A DNA stretch of 64,000 nt from Bisporella sp. PMI_857. Lineage: Eukaryota; Ascomycota; Leotiomycetes; Helotiales; Helotiaceae. Both the position numbers and the translations under genes were made by a program. The DNA lies in assembly GCA_021307315.1 (NCBI GenBank), contig JAJSPD010000005.1, forward strand, positions 558,001-622,000. Direction: 5' to 3'. Below, piece by piece: positions 36,758 to 48,144 of the stretch. The notes under the pieces were generated by a model that saw nothing but the letters and a program-made list of their open reading frames with translations, was not told the origin of the DNA and made no database searches. Positions within the stretch are counted from its first letter, which is position 1, and every line of letters begins with the position of its first letter.

Positions 36758-39119
36758 ATGCTGAATTGGTGGCTGGGACGGTCTGGTGAAGGGGCTCATG
36801 GTAAGTACTGCCTTACAAGTAAATACAGCAATTGATCATGGAAACTGATATGTTGCAGATGGCACAGAGGATGAAGAAGCTCCTGAAACTCCAGCCCCTG
36901 TTTTTGCCGTTCGTGCTCTGAAAAGTGCTGTCTGGGGAACTCCCGGACCTCCAGAAGATTCCACTATCCTTGAGAGTCAGAAAACGAATGAGAAGGAAGA
37001 ATTCAGTAAGGGGACCAAAGATAGTACATCAGCGCCTCTAAGAGCTGCATCTCCGACGAAACCTCCCGGTATATTGATGACCCCAGGAACTGGGGCCACA
37101 CGACGCAAGAATGTTGCGTTTGGCACTGAAGTGGTCGACAATGAAGGAAAGAGTGCGGCGAGGAAGGCAGTCTTGAAACAAGAAGTGAATGGATGGCCGT
37201 CGTTGGAGCCATTGTCGAGGCCATCACGCAAAACCCCCTTGACTCAGACCCTTGAGAATTCTAGACAGCGCAAGGAAACGAAACTGAAGCCAGTAAAAAT
37301 TAGAAGCGACCCGGAAGTACATAACTTACTAGATCTAGATTCAGACGGAGATAAAAGAGAAAAGCCATTGGGAAAGCAGGCTACCTCCAAAGTAAGCATT
37401 TCGCGCAGAAGTGATCAGGATACGTTACAGCAACATCTTCTTTGTGACGACGATGAAGGTGATGTGACCATAGATTTGAATGAACCCCATTCTCAATCTG
37501 GGAAATACTGGAAGTCAGAATATGAAAGATACCATGACGAGGCGGCTATACAGATGCAGAAGCTCCTCACCTATAAACAACTTGCCAAATCTTATGCGAA
37601 GAAAAAAGATGGGGAGGCTACAGAACTTGCGGAGAAGCTAAAAGAGGAGCAACGACGAATCACCGAAATGGAGGATAAGATAACGAGGTTGTCAGCGGAG
37701 ATCACCGCTGATGGGCCAGACCAAGACTCTCCAGAGCTGATCAAGGAACTTGCCAGACAGACAGCCTTGGCTGTACAGTACAGAGCTCAGGTCGAAGAGT
37801 TTCGTATAGCCATGGAAGATAATAGAGAATTGAGAAGTCAAAAAGGTCAAAAAGGCCTGCCGGCAACTCCCCCTGATCAAGCCTTGCTCCATGCTCATCA
37901 AGAGCTCCGGAAAGCAAGAGCCCAGCTTAAGGATGCTGCACCTCTTCGAGAAGAAATGATTCATTTGCGACAAACCCTTGCAGCAGCCGAGCGAACCACG
38001 CTTAAACTACAGGAAGAGAACACAAAGCTGACTCGCGATCTTCTTCATGCAGACCTGCGCCTCGTAAAGCAGGAGGAGAATTCAGAAAAATATCGCCTCA
38101 TGTCGGAGGAACAACTTAGAAAGAAGGATGAGGCTTTACAGAGGTCAAAAAAAGACTACGATCTACTCAGAGAACAAATGAAGGATCAGCGACGTGATTC
38201 AGAACAGCTGTTAAAGAAACGGCATGAACAAGTGTCAGCTTTAAGGAAAGACCTGGTATCACTCAAAGGTGCCGACTCAAGCGTTAGAGAAGTCCACACC
38301 GCTATGGAAAAGAAGCTGGCGGAACACGATAGTGTTGTTGCAGATTACAAGAAACAGATAGCAGAACTCAAAGAATGCCAGCAATCCACTGCAGACCATA
38401 TCAATCAAAAAGCTACTGTTTCTACTCAAGCACCAGACATGAACCATCAATTTGGAATGCTCTCGAAATCTCGATCTTCACAGGATCTCTATGGCCATGA
38501 GCGTCAATTTCCACTCGCTACTCAGTCGATAGCTCAACCTTCTAAGGTGGCCCTCAATAGACGCTCAGCAACTCCTTCGGGATCACCAGTGTTGGAACAT
38601 AGGTCCTCTCATTCCGCTTTATCAGAAATTACTAATAACACAAATGCCCATCTTGAGCGTCTGGCTTTCCAAAAGGCTGACCTTGTAAGAGTGACACCGT
38701 TGACACGTCGAAGTGAAGATCCCACGCTGGAGGATCCTAACATGGACCTTCCTTCACCAGAGCCTTCTATTTTCAGTCATTCAATACGCCATAAACCGAA
38801 ATATGAGAGGTTCCAAGATAGCCCTAGGCCGTCTATGTTCAATATCGCTTCAAGTCCACCAAAACCAGCAATGGTCCGCTCGAGGAGCTCCGATAAATTA
38901 TCAAGTCAAAGATCTGCTGGAGACCTTGGCAATAAATCCAAAGTTGATATGGCTTTAAGTCGTCGATCTCGCATGGATGGCTCAAGTCTGCTAAGCTCCA
39001 AAGGAAGGTCAACCCTGCCTCCGGAGCGAGCTGCCGCCGCGAGGGCAAGATTAGCTCAAAAGAACGCAGAGAAGAAGAGGTTCCAGCAATCGAAGCTGGG
39101 GAAGGAGAACATCAGATAG
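36758..39119 (+). CDS. Spindle pole body protein Cut12-like
   Basis: Cut12 anchors to the spindle pole body and promotes mitotic commitment and bipolar spindle formation in fission yeast; filamentous fungi keep a long coiled-coil homologue. Two exons, 36758-36800 and 36859-39119, give 767 aa. The 43-nt first exon begins MLNWWLG and joins in phase to EEAPETPAPVFAVRALKSAVWGTP, the conserved N-terminal block. The next conserved piece is PPGILMTPGTGATRRKNVAFG (residues about 98-118). Residues about 150-460 form a long coiled coil with many heptads of Glu, Lys, Leu and Gln. The C-terminal third is Ser/Arg-rich and probably phosphorylated. Divergent from ORC2, so two cell-cycle genes share one promoter region. 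Confidence 0.85.
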
Positions 39120-40306
39120 CAATGCTATGTGTAATTTGCCGCTGGGGTGTAGTGGAATTTTTTATTGCTTGACGAAGCTAACCTTTTACACTTTTGGGGC
39201 ATGCTAGAGCTTGGCGTACCGGTGCATTATGATACCAGATTTAACAGATATGCGGGGTTTGTGCATTCATGGCAGCGATGGAGTCAAGGCTACTTTGCCA
39301 TCCTAAGAGCTCAAGTCAAAGATAGATAGTTTTGAAACTTGCTTGTCATACAAACATCTATTCTCCGTTTCCTCTGTTGTGCCTACTAGGCTGAGAAATT
39401 CGACATTCATGATTTAATATGTGTGCGTATTTACACTTGGCTTCATATAATGATCTTGTAGTCTTGTAGTGTAGATAGATATTGTTCATTTTGTGCTGGA
39501 TAAGCCATCAAGCTCGTAATGGTACGATCTATGTTTAGCTATGATCAATCTTTCCCTGCTGTTCTCGCTAAGCTTCGATTCCTGAATGGATCATATTCGC
39601 CACTTAGCTGTAGCCAAAGACAGGCGATTTGTAAGGAGACTTTTTCCTCTTAGGGTTTGGCAAGCATAGCCTGTTAATAAGCCTAATAAACCCCCCTTTT
39701 TTTAAAAAAAAAAAATCCCCAAAAAATCATCATTAGTCGACTACTAAGGTAGGTGGTCCTCCCTGGTTATCGTCTCGGGACTCCCGTCTTATCGCCGAGG
39801 CGACTTTTTAAACCCTGGTGTGACGGCCTACGGAGGAGGGAGGATTCAATGGAAGTCGCCATTCCCGTGCCATGCCACCACATCAGGCACGTCTCACCTT
39901 CATTCATATTCTTACCTTTCCCTAATTCACCACCGCAGTCACGAGGCGAGACGAGGCGGCAACTACAAACAAGCCATAGGGGTGAGCTGTAACTTCTAAC
40001 ACGACTCGTTTCTTTTTCTCCCTCCTCAACAACGTCACAAACTCCAAGGGAATACCACTTACATAAGCCCGCCTGGACTCGATCTTTCTCTTCCAACTGC
40101 CTTCTCAACCCGTCTCACCCACAATCTCACTCGCAGGTTTAAATTTGGACTGCACACTCCTGCAATAAGCTGTCTATCGTATTTTCCTGTTCTCTGCACT
40201 AGGCTCCGTTCTCAAATCAGCAGTAAAACCTCAAGCCCAACCTTCTGATCACAATCCGTCTCCCTCTTAGGCAGAAGCAGCTTCAGCAGAATCATTCAGA
40301 GCAATC
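39120..40306. other. Intergenic region upstream of the Cdc34-type E2
   Basis: About 1.2 kb. The frames at 39753-39992 and 39767-40108 have no motif. The part from about 40000 is CT-rich and probably the E2 leader and promoter. A homopolymer block sits at 39691-39726. Confidence 0.45.
39691..39726. repeat. Homopolymer block C6-T7-A12-TCCCC-A6
   Basis: Runs of six C, seven T, twelve A, then TCCCC and six A. The T7/A12 part can form a perfect hairpin. It may act as a nucleosome-poor element or simply be a slippage-prone tract. Confidence 0.6.
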
Positions 40307-41106
40307 ATGTCCTCCGACGTTACCTATACCATTGCAGGTGCAAAGACGAGACTCATGAGCGAGCTGAAGCAGCTCCAAAACGAGAAATGGGTTAATATTG
40401 AGGTGGGCACTGTGTACCATCATGGGCTGGACTTGGCTAATTATTGGGGTAGGACAATGATCGGGGGCTATTCATTTGGAATCTTGGTCTGATGGTTATC
40501 AATTCTGAGAGTGCATTCGACGGTGCCTACTTCAAGGTCTGTATCTGCCATCTTTCCACGTGTTACACATCGCTAACCGGGTTATCATAGGCTGAGATGA
40601 CCTTCACCGACCAATACCCCTTCGAACCTCCAACTTTCAAGTTCCTCCGCCCAATTTACCACCCAAATATCTACCCAGACGGTAAATTGTGTATTTCTAT
40701 CCTTCACAAGCCTGGTGAGGATGAGCAATCAGGAGAGTCAGCAGCAGAACGTTGGTCGCCTCTTCAAGGTGTTGAGTCAGTCCTCCGATCTGTGCTCCTT
40801 CTTCTCGACGATCCAGAGGTCAATTCCCCAGCAAATGTCGATGCTGGTGTGATGTACCGCAACGACCGGGATCAATATAATGAGAAAGCAAAGGAAGCCG
40901 TCGAGGCGTCGAAGAAGGATATCCCAGCCGACTTCACAGTCCCAACGACACTTGCTACTGCTGCCCCCACCGCCATCGACGATGATGCTGACTTCTGGAA
41001 CGAGAGTGGTGATGAAGATGACTTTGGCAGTGATAGCTCTGGAGACGACATGGATGAAGATGAGGAGAGTGAGCAAGAAAGTGGGGAGGGTGAGATGGAG
41101 GAATAA
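40307..41106 (+). CDS. Ubiquitin-conjugating enzyme E2, Cdc34/Ubc3 type
   Basis: Cdc34-type E2s carry ubiquitin for SCF ligases that control the G1/S step. Three exons: 40307-40402, 40453-40536 and 40591-41106, giving 231 aa, all joins at phase 0. The first join gives VNIEDNDRGLFIWNLGLMVIN, which aligns with the family beta-sheet. HPN is at residues 84-86 and the catalytic Cys is C94 in DGKLCISIL. The acidic insertion after the active site (KPGEDEQSGESAAERW, about 100-115) is the Cdc34/Ubc7 hallmark that favours Lys48 chain building. The tail from about 190 is almost entirely Asp/Glu/Ser, as in Cdc34, where it helps bind SCF. The next gene downstream, same strand, also belongs to ubiquitin biology. 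Confidence 0.93.
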
Positions 41107-41759
41107 GTAAGGTGAAACCAAAGATTTAGTGGTTGGACTTTCACTCTCTTCCTATCTTGCTCCTCTGAGCTGCGAACACTTCTTGTGATTGCAGCCAGTA
41201 CATATTTCGTTTATATTTCATACTGCATAGCATTAGCGATGGTCCGCAGGTTTTGCGCGGCGTAAGGCAGGCAGTCATTTGTGGCATATTATACTATGGT
41301 TAGGGGAGTCTTAGATCTGGCGCATATGGCTGGCTTGTCAAAAGAGATAATCTCTGAAGGATACACAGAGGTGAACGAGCAAGGAGTACATAATCAATTT
41401 CAAGCACAATCACAATCATAATTACAATTTATTCTCTGCCTGAGTGTTTGTTTCATCACTGATGAAAGGCTCTGAAGTACTCTTTGTATAAATGAACAGA
41501 AGCAAATGGCATCATTCATAGGGATATGAAAAATTCAGGGTTACGTAAGACAGAATAGTTCAAATGAACGGACCCCTGCTGCCTCGCAATACATAGTTGC
41601 CAGAGCTTCGAAAAAGTACATTATCACCACGTGCTTCACTGATTCACCATATCTTTGGCCAGCACTTACTTATTACTACAGCAGGATATCATTCATGACT
41701 CGGTGAAGCTTTAATTTCTCAATTTTGCGGCGATCGAGCCGTAGAAAGAGCTTGCGACA
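41107..41759. other. Intergenic region between two ubiquitin-related genes
   Basis: About 650 bp, AT-rich in the middle, no coding signal. Holds the E2 3' untranslated region and the promoter of the UBA-UIM protein. Confidence 0.45.
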
Positions 41760-44444
41760 ATGGCAAGCTCTCAGGAGCCAACGGATCAAATGGTCCAGCA
41801 GGTCAAAGAAATGCTGGGAGAATATCTAAACGACAATGACATCCGGTTAAGATTGAAAGTATGGCAGACCAAAGATCAAGACGGCATGCAGCTCACCTAG
41901 ACAGGCCAACAATAACAGCGTGGAGGCGGTCGTAAATGAATACTTTGAAGATCCGAACTCTACAAAGGTATGACAGTAAGCTTTGCTAAATAGCTACCTA
42001 TGCTAACGGATATCCGCAGTATCAGAAAGCAGATAATACGTGGGATCCTAGGCTTCATGATGCTGATCGGGACGGCAATTACGACACGGACATCCCTAGT
42101 GAGTGTTGTTGATCATAGCCTGGTCTCTACTTAAGTTCTTCCCAAAGCTAAGATCTACCAGACTTCCAAATACATGGTCCGGATGAGATCCCGCAAGAAC
42201 GGCAGTCTTATCTAAACTTCGATGGCGGAGCATCTAGCAGGCCTTCGCGCGTCCCCTCCAGAGCCCCGTCACCAATGCCAGAATTAGTTGGTGAGAGCAC
42301 TGGATATAATGGTGTTGGAATTTGCTGATTGTTGGCCTAATCTAGATCAAGATGCAGAGCTTGCCAAAGCGATCGAACTATCTCTGCAGGAATCGCAACA
42401 GGAAAGTGGTATCACTTCATTCGGTCCAGCAAATCGACCTGATGCCGCATATGACGAAAAGAACTGGGGAATGGTGCTCTCTTCAAATTCTGTTACATTG
42501 TCTGATCCAGAGCCCGCGTACCGAAAGCGAGAACTAGGTGTGCCTGCTTTTTTAAAACCAAGCAAGGATGGCAATTTCCTATGGGCGCTATTGACAATAT
42601 ATCATGAGATTCCTCTTGTTCGAGAACTGTTCCTAGATCGCCTGAATATCCTTCCGAACTATGGCGACAGCAACGAATGGTGGCAGGGCAAAGCTATTCA
42701 ACTCTCTACAATGAGCGAGAATTTTCCTGAAAACCCGTTCAAGAATGGAATTGAGTTCAAGTATGAGCTCCAGCGCTTGATGGCCTTTTTAGATAAGACG
42801 GACCGAAGCTATGGCTCTGCTGATGCTCTCGCAAATTTGCCTGTCATGAAGGACACACAGAATCGCAAAACTGCTAGTGTCGAGGCAGCTGCACTAGACG
42901 TTTATAAAGAGTTGTTTCAAGACAGTCCAGAGAAGTCTCAAAAGTTGTTGAGCAGAGTGATGTACATGGGGCGCGAAGAGCAGCAGAGTCGGTTTGGCAT
43001 ATTTGAATTTGATTTTCCGTCTGACGAGTCAACGAATGAGACGATTTATGATCTAGCTGATGATGCTATATGGCCAGATCCAATCACCAACGCCTCCGAT
43101 GCTTCCAATGCTTCCTATATAAGCCATATTGCCGAGGTTGTTGGATTTCGTTTGTCTAACTGGGCTATAAACAAGAAATCTGGCGTCAAGTTTCCTGCAG
43201 TATGGTATCCTGACCGCTACCTCAAGCCCGCCAGACAAGCAGCACTTGAAATGCGAGCAAAAAAGCCAGCGCTACATACAAAACTCAAAGAGATATCAGA
43301 TCTGGAAAATAAACTAACAGAATACAAAGTCCCTGGGTTATCTGGACAAGCGGTAAAGGTTCAGGACCTCCTCAAGACGGCACTCCAGCATGAAGCTGGT
43401 ATAGTCGAGACTGATGGCGCAGACGAAGATTTGCTGCTGGATATAGACTGTACAACGAAAGCACGCAAGCTTTCGGCGCAATTAGTCAAACTTTCGGAAA
43501 GTATTGACAAGAAAGTAAAGGCTTTGAACGAGGAGAAATCGAGATGTTTGGAAGAGTTGAGACAGCTTTCTAAGCTCTACACGGAGCCGTCTGAAGATCC
43601 AGACCAACCCGCTCTACACAGGTATACCCTTCGTGGTGTCTGCGTAGACAAGAGCACAATGTATGTGTGTAGGCAGGCGGAGCCGAGTCTGGTAGATCTT
43701 GATTTCGGCGAGGAAGAGTCGAAGCCGAGCGAAGAGCAATGGTGGCGGATACATTATGCGGCCCGTGATTCTAACCCGGTCGCTGTAGAGGTAAACTTGT
43801 TATGCTCAGGTGGTCAACTCTTATTAACGTGATGCAGAAAACCACAGAGGAAAGAGTGCTGGAAGCAGCAAATTCTAAATCGGAATCGGGAGGCCCGTTG
43901 GTCATTTATGCTAGCGATAAAGCCATGCAATGGGAGTCGAAACCATTGCCAGCTGCTCTTGAGGTCCGTGTCTCCGAACCATAAACTATATCATATCACT
44001 AACAAGAACCAGACATTCGTTAAGAAAGACAACAGCTTCTTCAAAAGAGAATTTCCAAACGAGTCGAATTCACCCCCATCGTCGGGCCCCAAATCACCCG
44101 GAAAACGCAAATTCAATGAACGCTCGGAACCGGACGACGACAGCCCTGTGCGCAATCGTAACCACGTCACCGTTACGGAACGAGAATTAGATGACGAACC
44201 CTCGGATCAGTCTACTGTGATCCTGAGCACCGAGTTTGATGCTAGAGATAATACGATCATGGGAGTAGACCCACTTAGCGAGGGCACTGGACAGGAAATG
44301 CAGGAACGGAGTAGTTTGCGGATGTTAGCCGGGAAGGGGGCGAGACAAGCTAGCACGATTGATCATATGGATTTGGATCAGGTAATCGAGGACCATAATG
44401 TTGCGAGTGAGAGCAGGGCTGTAAGGGAGTGGCGGGATCGTTAA
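41760..44444 (+). CDS. UBA-UIM protein with degenerate USP25/28-like domain
   Basis: Seven exons (41760-41858, 41905-41967, 42020-42098, 42162-42290, 42346-43790, 43838-43963, 44013-44444) give 790 aa with consistent phases. Residues 1-60 look like a UBA-type ubiquitin-binding helix bundle (RLKANNNSVEAVVNEYFED). A clear UIM is at about 124-145 (DAELAKAIELSLQES). The rest follows the USP25/28 layout: a Cys-box-like GNFLWALLTIYHEIPLVREL at 199-218, a palm strand FPAVWYPDRYL at 406-416 followed by a coiled coil, and a His-box-like YTLRGVCVDK at 550-559 with WWRIHYA. The catalytic Cys of GNTCW is Leu, and the GHYWAY His motif is absent. So it probably binds ubiquitin without cleaving it. The fold assignment is from remembered alignment, not a structure search. 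C-terminal 150 residues are disordered. Confidence 0.8.
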
Positions 44445-44974
44445 GAGGTTAGGGGAGGAAAAAGGAGAAAGTTGGAGTAGTGGGAGATGTACAAAGTTAC
44501 TAACATCCTCCAAGAGTAGAAGTGAAGCGATACCCAATGATCATGTTCCCAAAATGCGAGCTAAAATTTCTAATGAGTTCAGATTGCGTCCCACGAGATC
44601 TCTGACAGAGAATATGTTAATGCTATCATTGCCAGAATATAGTTCCCCTTCCATTTAGGTCGGAGCTTGGTCAAAGGATACACTCGAGCACCACAAAGAC
44701 GGTTGAGCAAAGATGGAAGTCGAGTAGCCAACTTCGGATGCAAAACAATGCTATTTCTAGATAGCTATGTATCAACTAAGGCAGACCGCATATGTCATGT
44801 ATTCCATGCCTTTCCTCCTTCGTCATGAATCGTTAATCAATTATCCTTTACTCCTTTCCCACCCCCCAAAACTCCAATAGTAATGCTCTCCGTTTTCATT
44901 AGTTGCAGAGCAAGAGTCCACCGCTCACACTCTACATATAACTCACAATATCCTCAACTCACTCGCACCAATTT
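44445..44974. other. Convergent 3' region
   Basis: About 530 bp between the pseudo-deubiquitinase gene and the convergent DnaJ gene. No coding signal. Presumably both 3' untranslated regions. Confidence 0.45.
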
Positions 44975-46179
44975 CTATAGTATCTCCTTCAATTTCCGCT
45001 TCTGGTCTTGCGTCAAAGTAGTAGGGAACTTCACATTATGAATAATGATGAAGTTGCCCCTCTGATCAGGTTTCTTGCTTAGCGGCATGCCCCAGCCAGG
45101 GAATTCTTCTCTGCTCCCGGGCTGTGTAGGGCCGCCTTTCTCGAGTGCGATCTGCTTGCCGTCGATGGTAGTTACGGTGCGCTTCCAGCCAGTAAGGGCT
45201 TCTTTGAGAGTGAGCTCTATGTTGATGAGGATATCGTCGCCCTCACGTGTGTACAAGGGGTGTTGTTTCTGAGACGTGTTAGTAAAGCTTATATATCTAT
45301 GCAGCGGGAAAAAAAAGTGCCTACCTCTTCTACAACGAAATGAAGATCCTGCTGTCCGCCTTCTTCTTGATCTCCAACGCCTTTGAACTTGATCTTGCTT
45401 CCTTTCTTCAGCCCTGGCTTGATGTCCATCTCCAACACCTTATCTTGGGTGGTTCTCTTGCCAGTGACGGGATCAAAAGCCTTTCGCTTGATCTTCATCT
45501 TCTTATGCGTCCCCTTGAACAACTCCTCTAAGGTCAAAGGCAGCGGTCTTTCCACCGTCGTCACCTCTGGTGTCGCCTGCCTTCTCGCCGGCTCCGCGCC
45601 ATTGAATTGTGCTCGCCTCGACCGTCCTCCGCCACCACCCGGACTCGATCTGGGCATCTCATCAAAGAAATTACCAGCATCGAATCCACCAGCTCCTCCC
45701 ATACCGCCTTGACCCCTCAGGAACTCTGTGAATATGGTTTCTGGGTTGCTGAAGCTGAATCCCCCGTTTCCTCCACCGTTGCTGAACTCATAGTGGAATC
45801 CTCCAGGTTGGCCGCGGGAACCACTAAAATCGAATCCTCCTGGCATTCCTCCGCCATATGACTGTCCGCCTGCACTTGGGTCTGGTGGTGGAGGACCGCC
45901 GCGGGTTACGTATTCGAGACCGTATTGATCATACATTTTCCGCTTCTCGGGATCGGAGAGGAGCTCGTAGGCATTGCAACCCTCCTTGAAGTTCTCGGCA
46001 GCATTAGGATTCGTGGTGTTCTTATCTGGATGATTTTTAAGGGCAAATTTGCTATGGAATGTCAGCGTCTTCATCTTCAATGGCGAGGTTGGAACTTACT
46101 GGTATGCCTTTTTAATTTCATCTTGGGTAGCGGTTGGCTTGACTCCCAATTTATCGTAAAGCTTAGTTTCCTTGACCAT
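44975..46179 (-). CDS. Type II (Sis1/Psi1-like) DnaJ co-chaperone
   Basis: J-domain protein that stimulates Hsp70 ATPase and hands over unfolded clients. Three exons in minus order: 46179-46100, 46051-45325 and 45268-44975, giving 366 aa. The J domain at residues 1-70 has HPD at 34-36 (NHPDKN); the first join rebuilds KKAYHKFALKNHPDK. A Gly/Phe-rich linker follows (GGPPPPDPSAGGQSYGGG and similar), with no CxxCxGxG zinc fingers, so it is type II like Sis1. The C-terminal substrate-binding barrels contain PLTLEELFKGTHKKMKIKRK and EGDDILINIELTLKEAL. Cytosolic or nuclear; no targeting signal. An Hsf1-type element lies upstream (46791-46805). Confidence 0.94.
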
Positions 46180-47024
46180 TTTTGCTGAGGCCTAAGGGTG
46201 CAGAATCCAAGTGTCTCGGTGTAGAGAGGGGCAATATATGTACAACTGAAGCAGGATTGAAGGATTTCGCGAGGATGTCTCTTATTTGTCGAATCTAGTC
46301 AAGACTGGGCTGGTGCTCAGACTCGAGTATTATAAAGTATGAAATAGAAAGTTGTTGAGAGAAGAATGGGTTTGTGTCAGGTTGGACTGGTCTCGGGCTG
46401 AGTCGCGGAGATGGAGGGTAACGCCCGATCGTGTGATTCCTTATTGTGCTGACTTGACGCCTTTCGCCAACACTTTCGTGGTGGACAAAGAAGTTTGTTA
46501 TGGTGTGTGTATTTTCTTGCCAGAGATCAATTGGCCAATGACTCTGAATGCAGCTTCGCAAGTATAACAAAAATAAAAAAGAAGAGGGAGGGAGGGGGAG
46601 GGGTTGTTTGTACAGGTGTAGAATTGAATTGAGGGATTTGGGTTGAAATAGTTGTAGCAGTGAGTGGGACGAAGTTGGGGTGACTTTTGATTCCTGCTTG
46701 CAATCCGCCCACCCCGCGCCAGGGAGCCTGTCCGTCAGACGTCACCGCCATTCCCCGTTCAGTTCAGTGGTGGTGGGGTTCATGATGACGAGAAGCTTCC
46801 AGAACCCTGTCGATATTTAACAGTTGCTGTATCAAACAACAACAAAAAAGTCGGTATGATCTGATCTCGTTCATTGAAATAGAATAATCTAGAGAGAGAT
46901 AGATGGATGTGACAATCATATATGACATGACATGATCAGACGGTATACCGCTGGTGGAATTCCCCAAAAGGATATCCAAACTCCAACGTAGTCCAATACA
47001 GTCAATATCACCAGTATCCGCTAT
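46180..47024. other. DnaJ promoter region
   Basis: About 845 bp upstream of the DnaJ ATG and downstream of the hydrolase stop. It includes a CT/GA-rich tract near 46570-46605 and a heat-shock-type element. The frame at 46295-46570 has no motif. Confidence 0.45.
46791..46805. promoter_or_regulatory. Heat shock element (Hsf1 type)
   Basis: AGAAGCTTCCAGAAC contains three perfectly spaced alternating pentamers, nGAAn-nTTCn-nGAAn. It lies about 610 bp upstream of the DnaJ start. Heat-shock control of Sis1-type genes is well established in yeast; use here is inferred. Confidence 0.5.
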
Positions 47025-48144
47025 TTAAGCCCATCCTTTTTTATTAACTTTTACAGTAAAGGGTTGGGTACGGTTTAGGCTCAAGCTCAGGCTTAGGCTT
47101 GACCCTCCTACTACGGCGGCTTCGTTGTTTCTTAACAGCTCGTCTACCATGCTCTCAATTTGTCCAAGGAAGATAGATATATGTCCTTGTCCTCCTCCAT
47201 CAAGATGCTTCCGCAATTTCTCGTGAGGGATATTCTGAGCAAGCCATTCTCCATGAGCACACGGAACCATCTTGTCCTCGCTTCCTTGATAAAGGAGCAC
47301 AGGCACTTTAATCTCGCCAAGCTCAAATCCCCACGGCTCAACGAAGGCCAAATCATCGTCAACCCAGCCATCTGAAGAGGTTTTGAGGCCTTCCTGGAAC
47401 ATATCTACAAAGAATTGGCCATTCTCGGCCTTTTCGACAAGTGCATCTTTGTCAATATCGGGAAGAAGACTAGAGAGTGCTTCTATTAAGCCGGCGGCAT
47501 TTGCTTCGAGTATTTCAAGTCGTTGGGCTACACAAAACTTCTGTAACTCTTCTTCCCCCTGTAAAGCTGCACCAAATTCTTCGATATCTATTTTTCAATC
47601 AGAAATTAGTATACGCCATTTAAGAGAAACGTGGTGAAGAGTTGCATTACACACTGCCTTCCCCTTGCCCTGCTAAAAAGTCTAAGCCCTCAGCATTATA
47701 GGGTGCTACACCTGCCACACAGAGCGCAGCAACACAGGCAGGCAATTGAGCCGCACATGCTAGGGCACGAGGACCTATGTTCCGATATCAGGGCCAATTT
47801 TTTTACCCCCAGTTAATATAATAGAAAAGTACGGATGAATACAGACCGCCGCCGCTCCATCCGGCAACTAAACATCGTTCTATGCCAATATGTTCAATAA
47901 GAGCCCGCACATCCGCAACAACATCGACAACCCGTCTTCCTCTCTTCCTTGTCAACCCGCCGTATCCAGGTCTCGAAAGAGACAGGATCCTGGCCCCTCT
48001 CTTCTCGCAAGCAGTCGCCAGAACAGGGGGTGGAAACTATGTCGCAGACGTACCATAGAGCCAAACAAGGGCGGTGCCATCTTGCGGACCAGACACGAAG
48101 TAGTCTAGATTTCGCCCATCTGGAAGCCTAAATTGCTGCGCCAT
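47025..48144 (-). pseudogene. Alpha/beta hydrolase with an in-frame stop
   Basis: Three exons in minus order, 48144-47847, 47774-47655 and 47587-47025, form a 327-codon frame that is colinear with alpha/beta hydrolases but has TAG at codon 36 (48037-48039). The sequence on both sides belongs to the family: FVSGPQDGTALVWLYGTSAT before, and FPPPVLATACEKRGARIL then SRPGYGG after. The nucleophile elbow GWSGG has Ser97; the acid and His regions include LLYQGSEDKMVPCAHGEWLA and GGGQGHISIF. The tail (SLSLSLSLNRTQ) comes from a hexamer repeat. Outside the one stop, the exon phases, splice sites and catalytic motifs are intact. It could be a very young pseudogene, a sequence error, a stop-readthrough gene, or a gene that avoids the stop by an unusual splice. 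Confidence 0.75.

Noticed and set aside
48038..48054. GTACGT...ACATAG as a 17-nt intron removing the hydrolase stop
   Set aside because: Far too short for a spliceosomal intron, and removal shifts the frame.
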